IMG/VR virus record: IMGVR_UViG_3300018080_000310
Span: 1 to 40,375 of that record
DNA length: 40,375 nt
Strand: one strand, 5' to 3'
From: a virus
Part shown: positions 24,396 to 32,113 of the stretch, in pieces
Position numbering within the stretch: the first letter of the stretch is position 1
Layout of the letters: each line of letters starts with the position of its first letter
Program-made: the position numbers and the translations under genes
The notes under the pieces: generated by a model
Databases searched by the model: none
What the model saw: the letters and a program-made list of their open reading frames with translations, nothing else
Told to the model about the DNA's origin: nothing

Positions 24396-25058
24396 CTAGG
24401 TGAGAGGCCGGTAGACCACGATAGCGTTTAGCTTCGCCCCGTTAAGGTCTGTTGGGTTTGGAGAACCGTCGTCAAGAATATCTACACGAATAGCAAGAGC
24501 CTCATTCGATTCAATGACCTGATTCTGATCAACAGTAATTGCGTAAGGCGAGTTAGCTGTGATCTCCGTATCAGCGGTATTGGTCGTAGCGCTTGAGAGA
24601 GACTCTCCAGCAACCACGTTGTAGATCTCGAACTGGTACTGGCTAGTTGCATCTGAACCAGATGTACCGGTATCAGACACAAAGTAGACAGCAAGAATTT
24701 CCATGCTCTGAAGTTCTGGCGGGCAGAAGAACATGTTTAGATCTTGGTTCAGCTGATTACTCCCTGTTGGAGCAGGTAGCGACTGACCTGTGATTGTGAT
24801 TGGCTGGTAAGCCACAATCGAGTTCACAGCATCTAATAGCTTCGTAGCGTCAACAGCGTCGTCAGCAATCTTAGCAGTAGTCACAGCTTCATCAGCGAGC
24901 TCCGCTGTCCCGATTGAACCTGGGTCTGCCTGAATGTCGGCAACGATTACAACTTCGTTATTAACCTTGTCGTAATACGCTACCTTTACCCCTCCAATAT
25001 AGAGGGCCGCGTCCTTCGTAAGAAGAAGGTTACGGTTTAATACTTTACCTGTTGCCAT
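24396..25058 (-). CDS. Capsid-associated protein, possible decoration protein
   Basis: This 220-residue protein contains the repeat-like segment G-T-A-E-L-A-D-E-A-V-T-T-A-K-I-A-D-D-A-V near residues 49-68, a pattern (T-x-x-L-A-D-x-A-V-T-x-A-K-I) known from trimeric phage fibres. A beta-sandwich-like C-terminal domain of about 135 residues follows. It lies directly downstream of the major capsid protein and ends at a strong terminator. This suggests a capsid fibre or decoration protein; the combination of motif and position is seen, the role inferred. Confidence 0.72.
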   Translation of the reverse strand: MATGKVLNRNLLLTKDAALYIGGVKVAYYDKVNNEVVIVADIQADPGSIGTAELADEAVTTAKIADDAVDATKLLDAVNSIVAYQPITITGQSLPAPTGSNQLNQDLNMFFCPPELQSMEILAVYFVSDTGTSGSDATSQYQFEIYNVVAGESLSSATTNTADTEITANSPYAITVDQNQVIESNEALAIRVDILDDGSPNPTDLNGAKLNAIVVYRPLT

Positions 25059-25071
25059 ATAGTGTCGTTTT

Positions 25072-25085
25072 AATTGTGAATGAAC
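25072..25085 (-). promoter_or_regulatory. Late-gene leader motif GTTCATTCACAATT
   Basis: This is the third copy of the shared motif, 13 nt before the ATG at 25058 and right after the hairpin at 25098-25130. Confidence 0.5.
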
Positions 25086-25097
25086 AATTAAGCACGA

Positions 25098-25130
25098 GTA
25101 AGGGCGACAATTAAGCCGCCCCTCCCTTAC
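25098..25130 (-). terminator. Hairpin between capsid and decoration genes
   Basis: GTAAGGGCG (25098-25106) pairs with the G/C-rich block CGCCC...CTTAC (25117-25130), with a small bulge. There is no long T-run, so it may be an mRNA-stabilising or attenuating hairpin that lets capsid protein be made in excess, rather than a full terminator. Confidence 0.5.
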
Positions 25131-25134
25131 CTAA

Positions 25135-26319
25135 CTAGAACGAGGTAGCGTCGAGTTGAACGTCGACAAGTTGTTCTCCGCCTTCCTGGAAGGTCTTAAG
25201 ACCGTAAAGGGTCCAAGGCATTACGTTACGTCCAAGTTTAGTTGGAACGTCCTTGAAGACAACAGTTGGCTGCTTCTGAACAACGAGGTCCACAGCACCC
25301 TTCTGTCCGAACATAAGGTGAACAGTCTGAGCTGACCATGGGTCATTCGCTTCAGACGCAGCAACATCGATCTCACCAGCTCCTTCGAACTGAATAGTCA
25401 CGTTTGTTGCGTTGTCAGTGATCGCAAGACCTGCAAGCGCACGCTGACTAGCAGAAGTCACGGCTACACCTGTTGCAGTTGTAGTTGCAAGATCATCGAT
25501 GAGTGTCTTGAGGTTATCAAGCGTTTCAGCAAGCGTACCACCAATAAGTACATTACCAGCAGTTGAGCCAATAGAACTCACGAATGTAAACGTCACACCA
25601 TTAATAGTGATCGTGTCGTTATTCGTTGGGTTGTTAGCAGGTGTCCAAGTTGCAGAATAGTAAGTCTGGTTCGAAAGGTATAGTTCGAATCCTTGGAATC
25701 GACCCACGTACCCGTTCTCACCTACCTTGTCTGCCACATTTGTATCCTTACCGGCGAGGTATTCAACAAGAAGCTGATGAGTTGTTGGAGAGATCACAGC
25801 GAAACGATCCGCCATTGTGATGTTTCCACGGTTAAGCTTCTTAGCCGCAGCTGCGAAAACACGAAGAACGTTTGAAGTTGAAAGTGTAATCGGAGTTCCA
25901 GCTGTTCCGCCAACGTCACCATCATCGACAGTGTAGTCAGCGTTTACTACTTCACCGAGTACATCGGCATCAATAGTAAGTTCAAGTTCAGTACCAGCGT
26001 CATCTGCGAACCGATTCGCAGTGTCCCACTTGTTCTGAATCTGATCAAGATCATCCACGTAGAATGGAACGATCTTTGCAGTGTTTACAACGAGAGTCTC
26101 GTCGGTAGCACTTACGTCCTGAATCGATACATCAGTTCCACGAGAGTAGTTCTGAGTTACGAGACGAGAACGGTATGGTCGGTGTACGGTATCACCATCT
26201 TTTAGAAGAGAGCGCTCTTCCATGCTGGCGATCTTCATATACACTGGAATCTTGAAACGAATGACCTGCATTCGCTTCGACCAATATTCCGGGTTGAAGG
26301 CTGATAGATTGTTAGCCAT
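25135..26319 (-). CDS. Major capsid protein (HK97 fold, P22-like) with inserted domain
   Basis: This 394-residue protein starts A-N-N-L-S-A-F-N-P-E-Y-W-S, followed by E-E-R-S-L-L-K-D-G-D-T-V-H-R-P and a P-F-Y-V-D-D-L-D-Q segment near residues 86-94, typical of P22-like coat proteins. A-D-R-F-A-V-I-S-P near residue 170 and the end G-L-K-T-F-Q-E-G-G-E-Q-L-V-D-V-Q-L fit the P and A domains. Residues about 225-330 look like an extra domain (N-D-T-I-T-I-N-G-V-T-F-T-F-V, then a Thr/Ala-rich helix pair) inserted near the A domain. The scaffold lies immediately upstream. Identification as coat protein is firm from order and sequence pattern. Confidence 0.85.
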   Translation of the reverse strand: MANNLSAFNPEYWSKRMQVIRFKIPVYMKIASMEERSLLKDGDTVHRPYRSRLVTQNYSRGTDVSIQDVSATDETLVVNTAKIVPFYVDDLDQIQNKWDTANRFADDAGTELELTIDADVLGEVVNADYTVDDGDVGGTAGTPITLSTSNVLRVFAAAAKKLNRGNITMADRFAVISPTTHQLLVEYLAGKDTNVADKVGENGYVGRFQGFELYLSNQTYYSATWTPANNPTNNDTITINGVTFTFVSSIGSTAGNVLIGGTLAETLDNLKTLIDDLATTTATGVAVTSASQRALAGLAITDNATNVTIQFEGAGEIDVAASEANDPWSAQTVHLMFGQKGAVDLVVQKQPTVVFKDVPTKLGRNVMPWTLYGLKTFQEGGEQLVDVQLDATSF

Positions 26320-26329
26320 ATAAAGAACG

Positions 26330-26343
26330 AATTGTTAAAGAAC
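26330..26343 (-). promoter_or_regulatory. Late-gene leader motif GTTCTTTAACAATT
   Basis: This is the fourth copy of the shared motif, 10 nt before the capsid ATG. A partial second copy, GTTCTTTA, lies between it and the start codon, so the most expressed gene has the motif one and a half times. Confidence 0.5.
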
Positions 26344-26359
26344 AGTTTGTTAGAGAGTT

Positions 26360-27151
26360 TTACAGTTCTCCCTTTGCCATTTTGTTTGAGAATTCCTCAA
26401 ACTCCTTTGGTGACATATCACCAATTTTTGATAGGTCTGGCTCACCTGATCCGAATCCACGGCCGCCTCTACGAGCTGCACCTTCGGCGCTATATCCCGT
26501 AGCAGGACGCTTGTCGAAGTTCATGATGCGATAGATGTTCGTAAGAGGGATCTTCGCATACTCTGGCTTTGAAGCCAGTTTTTGAAACTCCTCGCGTTCC
26601 TCCTGAGACATTTCACGTGCCTCTGGATGGTCTTCGTAGAGTTTCTCGAACTCTTGCTTAAGTGCCAGCTGAGCTTGTTGCTGCTGGTACGGCTTGAGTT
26701 GCTCCTTCGTTTTTTCTTCAAAGGTCTGGGAAACTGCGGACATGAGATCGCGCAAGAAGTCTTCTTGAACATTGTACTGCTTTGAAAGCTTTGCAATGCC
26801 ATCTTCTTGAGCCGCGTCACTTCCTCCGGCTAATTGCATGAGTCCTTGCTTCATGCGATCTAATTCGCTTGAAGTATGGTTAGTAGAAGCCTCAAGTTCT
26901 TTGAGCTTGTTACTATCTGCAATTAACTTATTGAGTCGTTCTGCGTCAACGATCCTTTTGTCGTCGTCGCTCTTACCGGGAGACTTTACGGCGTCTCCTT
27001 CGCCCTGACGATTTCCATCACCCTCGGGAGCATCTGCTCCTTTAGCGTGACCGTCAACGTCCGGCAAGTTACGATCGGTTGGTTCTGGTGCTTGGCCTGC
27101 ACCCGGAGTACCTTCTCCGTTGTTTACGCCATTTTTATTTTCTTCACTCAT
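26360..27151 (-). CDS. Scaffolding protein
   Basis: This 263-residue protein has a polar, Gly/Asp/Pro-rich N-terminus (residues 1-65), a long helical and coiled-coil middle (about 68-190) and a short C-terminal region with glycine/arginine-rich and acidic helices (GDMSPKEFEEFSNKMAKG), as in many scaffolding proteins that bind coat through a C-terminal helix. It lies directly upstream of the major capsid gene. The long structured leader at 27168-27250 and its own extended -10 promoter suggest separate control of capsid assembly genes. Confidence 0.82.
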   Translation of the reverse strand: MSEENKNGVNNGEGTPGAGQAPEPTDRNLPDVDGHAKGADAPEGDGNRQGEGDAVKSPGKSDDDKRIVDAERLNKLIADSNKLKELEASTNHTSSELDRMKQGLMQLAGGSDAAQEDGIAKLSKQYNVQEDFLRDLMSAVSQTFEEKTKEQLKPYQQQQAQLALKQEFEKLYEDHPEAREMSQEEREEFQKLASKPEYAKIPLTNIYRIMNFDKRPATGYSAEGAARRGGRGFGSGEPDLSKIGDMSPKEFEEFSNKMAKGEL

Positions 27152-27167
27152 ACTACACTTTAGTTAC

Positions 27168-27250
27168 GCAGGTTGTCTCTGCCTGTATAAGCAGGGGGAT
27201 AATCCCCCTCCAGGCCAGGCGCTATCGACCTCGCGACGACAGCGACCTGC
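27168..27250 (-). ncRNA. Structured 5' leader of the scaffold-capsid transcript
   Basis: An outer stem pairs 27168-27177 with 27238-27241 and 27245-27250 (10 bp with a 3-nt bulge). Inside are a perfect 7-bp hairpin AGGGGGA/TCCCCCT (27193-27199/27203-27209, loop TAA) and a second, imperfect stem-loop around 27220-27243, which competes with part of the outer stem. No coding frame fits. It lies between the promoter at 27283 and the ATG at 27151, so it is an mRNA leader. It could be a protein-binding or translation-control element. I cannot match a known class. Confidence 0.6.
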
Positions 27251-27257
27251 ATGGAAG

Positions 27258-27269
27258 GGTATTAATACC
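27258..27269. promoter_or_regulatory. Perfect palindrome GGTATTAATACC near the capsid promoter
   Basis: This 12-bp perfect palindrome is just downstream of the expected transcription start (near 27276) of the scaffold-capsid unit. It is in a good place for an operator. I did not find a second copy. Confidence 0.4.
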
Positions 27270-27282
27270 ACCACTTAATTTA

Positions 27283-27291
27283 ATTATATCA
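27283..27291 (-). promoter_or_regulatory. Extended -10 promoter for scaffold and capsid genes
   Basis: TGATATAAT on the minus strand matches TGn-TATAAT exactly. It gives a leader of about 125 nt before the scaffold ATG at 27151 that contains the folded element at 27168-27250. Confidence 0.7.
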
Positions 27292-27314
27292 CATTTGTTT
27301 TACGACACACCGGA

Positions 27315-27632
27315 TTACTCTGGCACGTCTTCGATATGCTCCTCGATAATCTCTTCGACTATCTTCTCTGTACCCGTCCCTGCCATAGATCTCAGGACCT
27401 TATAGAGCGACTTGAGCTCTGGGTCGTCTTTAATAACCTCTGACATCCGAGTATGAAACGCTCCCTTCAGTCTATTAAGTAGGATTTGAAACCCTTCTTG
27501 ATTTCTGATCGCGTCTACCTTGGCATCTTCCTCAATGTCCGCGATGTAGGAGTCGAGCATTTCTTGCGAGCCGTCATTATAAAACTGCTCCTTAATTGCT
27601 TTTATTTTATCTATAACACTACGCATAGGCAT
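27315..27632 (-). CDS. Small helical protein between portal and scaffold
   Basis: This 105-residue protein is nearly all helix, acidic at the C-terminus (EKIVEEIIEEHIEDVPE). Its start shares a base with the portal stop (TAATG), so it is coupled to portal translation. MPM at the start allows a second ATG two codons later. Genes in this spot are often head-assembly accessories, but no family is recognised. Confidence 0.7.
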   Translation of the reverse strand: MPMRSVIDKIKAIKEQFYNDGSQEMLDSYIADIEEDAKVDAIRNQEGFQILLNRLKGAFHTRMSEVIKDDPELKSLYKVLRSMAGTGTEKIVEEIIEEHIEDVPE

Positions 27633-29593
27633 TAAATGATTGGTTGGTCAGCAAGTCCTGTTGGTGCTTGCCCCATCCCCATCACCGGGTTAGGTGGTGC
27701 GGGAGGCGAGCCTTGGCGAATTGCTTGGGGGTTAGGAACACCAGCTGCTTCTGCCGGGTTCATGTTGGCAGCAATCTTATTAGCGCCGCCTAGGAGGTCC
27801 TTAACCTGTCTTGCAGCGTTCTCTTGTGCGTACGGAATCTCGGCATCAACGTGTTTCATGATACGTGTACGCTGTTCATCCGTGAGCGCATCTGTTCGAG
27901 AGATGAAGTCCAAGTGTTTTTGGATGTGCGCTGTCGTTGCGGACTTGTTTGGATCAACATCCTTTTCAAGCATCTGTTCATTTTCACTTGCTGCTTCAGC
28001 AAGAGTTTCCCAATCGCCTTCAAGTTCTGGTGACAGCAACCGCTTAATCTCAGAGTCTTTGAAGCCTACAAGTTTAGCGATCTTCTCATCGAGGAACTTC
28101 TGGTTGACACGAGGGTTCTCAAGGTTCGCTGCACGGAAATCGATAAGTTGATCACGCATAACCTGCAACTCTTGCTCGTCGTCTACTCCAGCTTTCACAA
28201 CAATGTCAAACTTACAGTCCTTGAGTTCAGCTCCTTTGAACTTCACAAGCTCGTAGCCTTCTGAGCCAAGGAGTTTCACCTGAGTGCTCTCTGTCATGAA
28301 CTGTTCTACGTTTGAAATGAACATCTTCAAAATATCCTTCATCGCATATTTGTAACTCTTGTTTGTCGTAAGGAAACGATCGGTTACTTCATCAAGAAGT
28401 CCTACATACTCACGAGCACTCATACGCTTTGAGGTAGGGATACCTTTCGCGTTATCCGTCACACCTGTCTCACGAGCCCAAATAGTATCAACGGTTTGGT
28501 AAACACCAAGGGCATTATCAAGACTTGGGAATTGAATATCCATGATTACTTCCCGAGGATTTCCATTAACAGGAACCTTCCCCATAGGCCGCGGTGTAAG
28601 GTCGGCTGGATTGATGACTAGGTTTTTATCATACGCCTTCATTCCATAGTTCCGGTAGGCGTTGTTGTCGAGCATCTGGGAAAGAATAATATTCTGTACC
28701 TTGTTAGGTTCAGCTAGGAGTTCTCCAAGACCAGGTGTCCAGAATTCGTGTGCTCGTGGGAACGGAGCCCATGAGCGGAACGGGAATTCATTATGATCGA
28801 ATACATCTTTCAGTTTCTTCACACGGACCGCTTCCTTAAACTCGGGAGAGAAAAGCACCTGCCACTTCTCACCTTTGTAGTGCGTATACCATTCAACAAG
28901 TCGCACTGACTTCTGATCAATGTACACTGCGTCTGTAAGATTCAAGGCGCTTCGACGAAGAGCTTTCGACTCGTACCGATTATCAACATCTCTGTCAGAG
29001 TTCATCGTCTTCGCCATCCTCTTTACAGCAGCTTGGTCGTACTGGTCCTTATCCTTCAGCTCATAAATACTGCGAATAATATTATCTTGCCCGCAGTATC
29101 TTGCGTACTTAAACGGTCTTAGTCCACCAGCGAGTGGGTCAATAACAAAATCAAGTACGTCAACAAGCTCAAAGTAGTCGGTATATCCGCCTACGCTAGT
29201 TGCGTACTTTTTAAAGATAGCTCTTCCATAGAGCGCACCTTCTTTCTTCCCCATTAGGTCTACAAAGTTCCACTCCTCATTCTCCATCGTATTCATCAAA
29301 AAGACATTCAGCTTCTTCGCCTTCATGCTATCCGCTTCTGTCTGCGGCTTGAATTCCGCAAAGAAGTCATTGTCAATCTTCGACAGGAAAACATCTATCG
29401 TCCCTTGCATCTTCGGGACATGAATAACGCTCCTTGTAATGAGAGACTTTTTCTTTTTACCAAAATATAAATCCTCAACGGTATTCCACGCCGGCTCACG
29501 CTGCTCACGATACTTAAGACCGTGATTATATTCTTGGTAAGATTGCTCAACAATCTTAGCCGTTTCAGTTTTTGAAAGATCGATAGGGCTCAT
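27632..29593 (-). CDS. Portal protein (P22-like)
   Basis: At 653 residues it has the expected length for P22-type portals. The N-terminal region (Y-R-E-Q-R-E-P-A-W-N near 28-37) and the segments W-N-F-V-D-L-M-G-K-K-E-G-A-L-Y-G-R-A-I-F-K-K near 108-129 and D-V-L-D-F-V-I-D-P-L near 144-153 are typical of portal wings and stem. The Pro/Gly/Gln-rich C-terminus is probably a flexible barrel end. It overlaps TerL by 4 nt. It forms the dodecameric vertex through which the terminase packages DNA. Confidence 0.85.
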   Translation of the reverse strand: MSPIDLSKTETAKIVEQSYQEYNHGLKYREQREPAWNTVEDLYFGKKKKSLITRSVIHVPKMQGTIDVFLSKIDNDFFAEFKPQTEADSMKAKKLNVFLMNTMENEEWNFVDLMGKKEGALYGRAIFKKYATSVGGYTDYFELVDVLDFVIDPLAGGLRPFKYARYCGQDNIIRSIYELKDKDQYDQAAVKRMAKTMNSDRDVDNRYESKALRRSALNLTDAVYIDQKSVRLVEWYTHYKGEKWQVLFSPEFKEAVRVKKLKDVFDHNEFPFRSWAPFPRAHEFWTPGLGELLAEPNKVQNIILSQMLDNNAYRNYGMKAYDKNLVINPADLTPRPMGKVPVNGNPREVIMDIQFPSLDNALGVYQTVDTIWARETGVTDNAKGIPTSKRMSAREYVGLLDEVTDRFLTTNKSYKYAMKDILKMFISNVEQFMTESTQVKLLGSEGYELVKFKGAELKDCKFDIVVKAGVDDEQELQVMRDQLIDFRAANLENPRVNQKFLDEKIAKLVGFKDSEIKRLLSPELEGDWETLAEAASENEQMLEKDVDPNKSATTAHIQKHLDFISRTDALTDEQRTRIMKHVDAEIPYAQENAARQVKDLLGGANKIAANMNPAEAAGVPNPQAIRQGSPPAPPNPVMGMGQAPTGLADQPII

Positions 29594-31173
29594 AGGCCAA
29601 TTTCAGGGTAAAGGGCTTCGTAAGATTCGTCTCGCGCTAGACGTTCGTCTCGCGGTTTTAGACGAGGAGTCATGTGCATGTAACCATACGACAAGGCATC
29701 GATGAGGTCGTCATGCTGACCTCTTGGAAACATTATAAGCTGTTCTTGCAATTCTGTCATCCATTTGCGAATTTTGATACCTCCGAACTTGAACGGCGCC
29801 TCGAGTGCTGCGATCCTCATATACTTTCCATCGCTCATATTCCCACGCTTCTGACCACCGCTTCCTCTCGTCGGATTCACATAATCAATATTCAAATACA
29901 TCCCTCGCTTCTTCATCTCAATCTTGAGCGCTGACTTGATCATGTTCGTGGCCATCGTGTTTTCAATCGTGATCTTCGAAGGCTGATGTTTCCTTGCTAA
30001 GTCGAACATCGTGTTAATCATCGCATTCGTGTCCGTCCCAAATCTTCGGTTCACATAGTCATGCACGTAAAACGTATTTTCATTATCGAGCCCAATAACA
30101 ACCATGGCCGTAGGGTCGGCGTTCTCCTTGCTCGCGCCTCCTCCACCAAGGTCAACAAACATCTCAAGTGCAATCTCCTGTCTCGGTGGTAAGTCTTCGA
30201 AATACTGGAAATACTCCTGCCTGAACTTCGCCGCCTCGTCTGGAGCTGGATCGTTCTGATACTCCATGAAGAACTTCGACAGCTTCCCCTTAGTCATGTA
30301 GTTCTGCTTTTCCTTCTCAAGCTTCTCAGGTGGGTAGCGTTCCGGCCAAAGGGTACTCCCATCCTTCTGAATCGCTTGGTACTTCCGTGTCGTAAAGTCT
30401 GGATAGAGCTCAGGGTTCAGTAACCTATTAAGTAACGAGTCCATGTGAAGCACAGTCCCTACCAGAACAACTTTACCAACAATAGGGTCCACTGCTGGCA
30501 AGAGCGCTGAGACGAACCAGTTCTCGAGATCCATCCTTCGAAGCTCACTTAGGACCAGCTCATCGTCTTCAAGGTCATCACAGATAACCAAATCAGGACG
30601 CTTACCATGTTGCTGTAATCCACGGAGCTGCGCGCCTCGTCCCTTCGCAATCAGTGTCGCTTTATTCGTAATCGTAAACTCTGTCTCGCTCCACTTATCC
30701 GTCTTCAAGTCCCCAAACAACCATTTAATATCCTCATTGTATTCGAACTCGTCTCTCACGGTTCGTACGAATCTTTTCGCAATATCTTCACTTGCCGAAA
30801 TAATCACAATAAACTTGGCCTTCTCAAAAAGCATTGCATGCATCGTATAGATAAACGTCAAAAGCGTAGACTTCGCGTGGCCACGAGGCGCTGCGAGAGC
30901 AAATCTTTTCTCCTCCACTTCCTCATCATCAATAATATCCAGCATCTCCTGATGGAAGGCTGGCGATTCAAATAGCTCGCCGGTGCGTGGGTCCTTAAAT
31001 CTCTCAGGGCAATACTGCTTCGCGAAGCCAATTGGATCATTCTCATACCTCAGCTTAATTAAATCCTTCACCTCATCCGAATTCATATCAATCTCGCCGG
31101 ATTGAAGCTTTTCCTTCAATCTCTTCTTTTGCTTTGGTGTGAGGAATGCGAACTGGTCTTCGTATTTTGACAT
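29590..31173 (-). CDS. terL: Terminase large subunit
   Basis: This 527-residue packaging motor has the ATPase motifs A-P-R-G-H-A-K-S-T near residues 93-101 (Walker A) and L-V-I-C-D-D-L-E-D-D-E near 194-204 (Walker B), with G-T-V-L-H near 235 as the coupling region. The C-terminal RNase H-like nuclease has D-L-G-G-G near 338-342 and H-D-D-L-I-D-A-L near 487-494. The start ATG 31173 lies 3 nt after ACCTCGC on the minus strand and about 50 nt after the extended -10 at 31230. It overlaps the portal by 4 nt. Confidence 0.93.
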   Translation of the reverse strand: MSKYEDQFAFLTPKQKKRLKEKLQSGEIDMNSDEVKDLIKLRYENDPIGFAKQYCPERFKDPRTGELFESPAFHQEMLDIIDDEEVEEKRFALAAPRGHAKSTLLTFIYTMHAMLFEKAKFIVIISASEDIAKRFVRTVRDEFEYNEDIKWLFGDLKTDKWSETEFTITNKATLIAKGRGAQLRGLQQHGKRPDLVICDDLEDDELVLSELRRMDLENWFVSALLPAVDPIVGKVVLVGTVLHMDSLLNRLLNPELYPDFTTRKYQAIQKDGSTLWPERYPPEKLEKEKQNYMTKGKLSKFFMEYQNDPAPDEAAKFRQEYFQYFEDLPPRQEIALEMFVDLGGGGASKENADPTAMVVIGLDNENTFYVHDYVNRRFGTDTNAMINTMFDLARKHQPSKITIENTMATNMIKSALKIEMKKRGMYLNIDYVNPTRGSGGQKRGNMSDGKYMRIAALEAPFKFGGIKIRKWMTELQEQLIMFPRGQHDDLIDALSYGYMHMTPRLKPRDERLARDESYEALYPEIGL

Positions 31174-31176
31174 AGA

Positions 31177-31183
31177 GCGAGGT
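31177..31183 (-). promoter_or_regulatory. ACCTCGC box before TerL start
   Basis: ACCTCGC on the minus strand ends 3 nt before the ATG. The same box stands before the SF3 helicase (902-908), in the RNA 5' arm (3068), at 3751 and, shortened to ACCTCG, just before the SPFH start (39197-39202). Confidence 0.35.
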
Positions 31184-31229
31184 ACGCTTTGCGTTTAAAG
31201 GAACAAGGTGGCGCGTGGCCAATGGATTA

Positions 31230-31238
31230 AGTATAACA
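31230..31238 (-). promoter_or_regulatory. Extended -10 promoter for TerL
   Basis: TGTTATACT on the minus strand is an extended -10 with one mismatch. The tandem operator at 31273-31290 lies just upstream, where a bound protein would contact or exclude RNA polymerase. Confidence 0.55.
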
Positions 31239-31272
31239 GACTTTGAGCATTTTTTCGTGGGTTGGTGAAAGG

Positions 31273-31290
31273 GTTGTACATGTTGTACAA
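31273..31290. promoter_or_regulatory. Tandem 9-bp operator upstream of TerL
   Basis: GTTGTACAT GTTGTACAA is two 9-bp units. It is also a 7-3-7 palindrome (TTGTACA-TGT-TGTACAA). The same unit is found at the ribbon-helix-helix promoter and at both edges of the origin. Confidence 0.65.
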
Positions 31291-31323
31291 GAGTCTACCT
31301 TTGAAAATTGGCTAGTTGTTTAT

Positions 31324-31542
31324 GGGGTAGGTCGAAGGGGTACACGCCGCCGTCGGGGGGTGGGCATCCCCCCTACCCCCTCCCCCTGTGGTCATGGCTA
31401 TTCGCGTCCAGCTTTTCGCACGCCATAGCCCGCAGATTTCGCTAACCTTAGCCTTTTGGTGGGGTGGCTTTCGCTTTACGGTGGGGGGTTAGGCGTCGTA
31501 CAATATATGTTGTGCGACGCACCCACTCCGCTAACCTTAGCC
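31324..31542. other. Hairpin- and repeat-rich noncoding region between terminase genes
   Basis: This is the unusual core of a 377-bp gap without a supportable gene. An outer stem GGGGTAGG/CCTACCCC (31324-31331/31372-31379) encloses a G6/C6 hairpin. A weak 6-bp stem pairs 31396-31401 with 31424-31429. An 11-bp hairpin (31493-31503/31510-31520, one G-U) contains GTACAA. Two exact copies of GCTAACCTTAGCC lie at 31441-31453 and 31530-31542. Possible roles are a packaging (pac/cos-like) site, a transcript processing region or a terminator after the small terminase. Confidence 0.55.
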
Positions 31543-31550
31543 AAGTTTTG

Positions 31551-32003
31551 CTATTCGTCATCAAGCCCGAGGGCATCAATGATTTTTGCAGGGTCTCTTT
31601 CGCGTTCGTGTTGGTGTTTAACTGTTAGCTTCTTATCTCCGCGAATATCAGCCAATAAATTCAGGCCTTTCATCTGAATATCATAGTCAGGTGCGTCTGT
31701 AAGTTTGGCCTCACCTTTAAAGCTAACTACTTTCCGTGCCTCGAGTACCTCGTCTAACTTCTCTGCAATCCGCCGACTACCTAAATTTCTGCCATTCAAG
31801 GCAAGCTCAAGATAGGGGTCATCAGCGTCAATCTTGCCGGCTACCGCCTGAAGAGTGCGCGCCTCAAGTGGCTCACCCTCCGCTATGCTGCGTTCAAGAA
31901 GCGCGGCTGTCTGAACCGCGCGGAGCTTTTTCGCCGAGGCTGTGGACAACTTCAGCTTTTTAATCCTTTCTTCTTCTTTCTTTGTTTTTCTTTTTTCGCT
32001 CAT
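31551..32003 (-). CDS. Terminase small subunit candidate
   Basis: From ATG 32003 this is 150 residues; the open frame further upstream to 32123 crosses both divergent promoters and is not used. The N-terminus is strongly charged (SEKRKTKKEEERIKKLK), the middle is helical (A-L-L-E-R-S-I-A-E-G-E), and D-I-Q-M-K-G-L-N-L-L near residue 118 resembles the oligomerisation helices of phage small terminases. It is the first gene of the packaging arm. Assignment rests mainly on size and position. Its promoter is nearly leaderless (see 32013). Confidence 0.6.
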   Translation of the reverse strand: MSEKRKTKKEEERIKKLKLSTASAKKLRAVQTAALLERSIAEGEPLEARTLQAVAGKIDADDPYLELALNGRNLGSRRIAEKLDEVLEARKVVSFKGEAKLTDAPDYDIQMKGLNLLADIRGDKKLTVKHQHERERDPAKIIDALGLDDE

Positions 32004-32012
32004 ACTAGCTAA

Positions 32013-32021
32013 ATTATAGCA
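32013..32021 (-). promoter_or_regulatory. Extended -10 promoter for the packaging arm
   Basis: TGCTATAAT on the minus strand is a perfect extended -10. TATAAT ends 9 nt before the ATG at 32003, so the mRNA would have a leader of about 0-3 nt. Confidence 0.7.
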
Positions 32022-32037
32022 CAATAAGACAAAAAGC

Positions 32038-32066
32038 TTGACAACTTTCCCCCTATGTCTTATAGT
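32038..32066 (+). promoter_or_regulatory. Consensus sigma70-type promoter for the rightward arm
   Basis: TTGACA (32038-32043), a 17-bp spacer and TATAGT (32061-32066) form the best promoter in the window. The -10 is overlapped by ATGTCTTA (32055-32062), whose inverted copy TAAGACAT lies at 32094-32101, so an operator pair may control it. The leader also has a GGGC/GCCC hairpin near 32078-32091. Confidence 0.85.
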
Positions 32067-32113
32067 GCAACTAGCAGGGCAAGCTAGCCCCTGTAAGACA
32101 TAATAAAAAACAT

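Noticed and set aside
31243-31428. Open frame in the terminase gap
   Set aside because: It crosses the operator and the G/C-rich hairpin, starts without a plausible ribosome signal and has unusual composition. I treat the region as noncoding.
31456-31677. Second open frame in the terminase gap
   Set aside because: It runs antisense into the small terminase gene and across both palindromes, so it is a by-product of that gene.
9491-32003. Integrase or lysogeny genes
   Set aside because: I looked for tyrosine and serine recombinase motifs and a CI/Cro-type pair and saw none. The only clear regulator is the ribbon-helix-helix protein.
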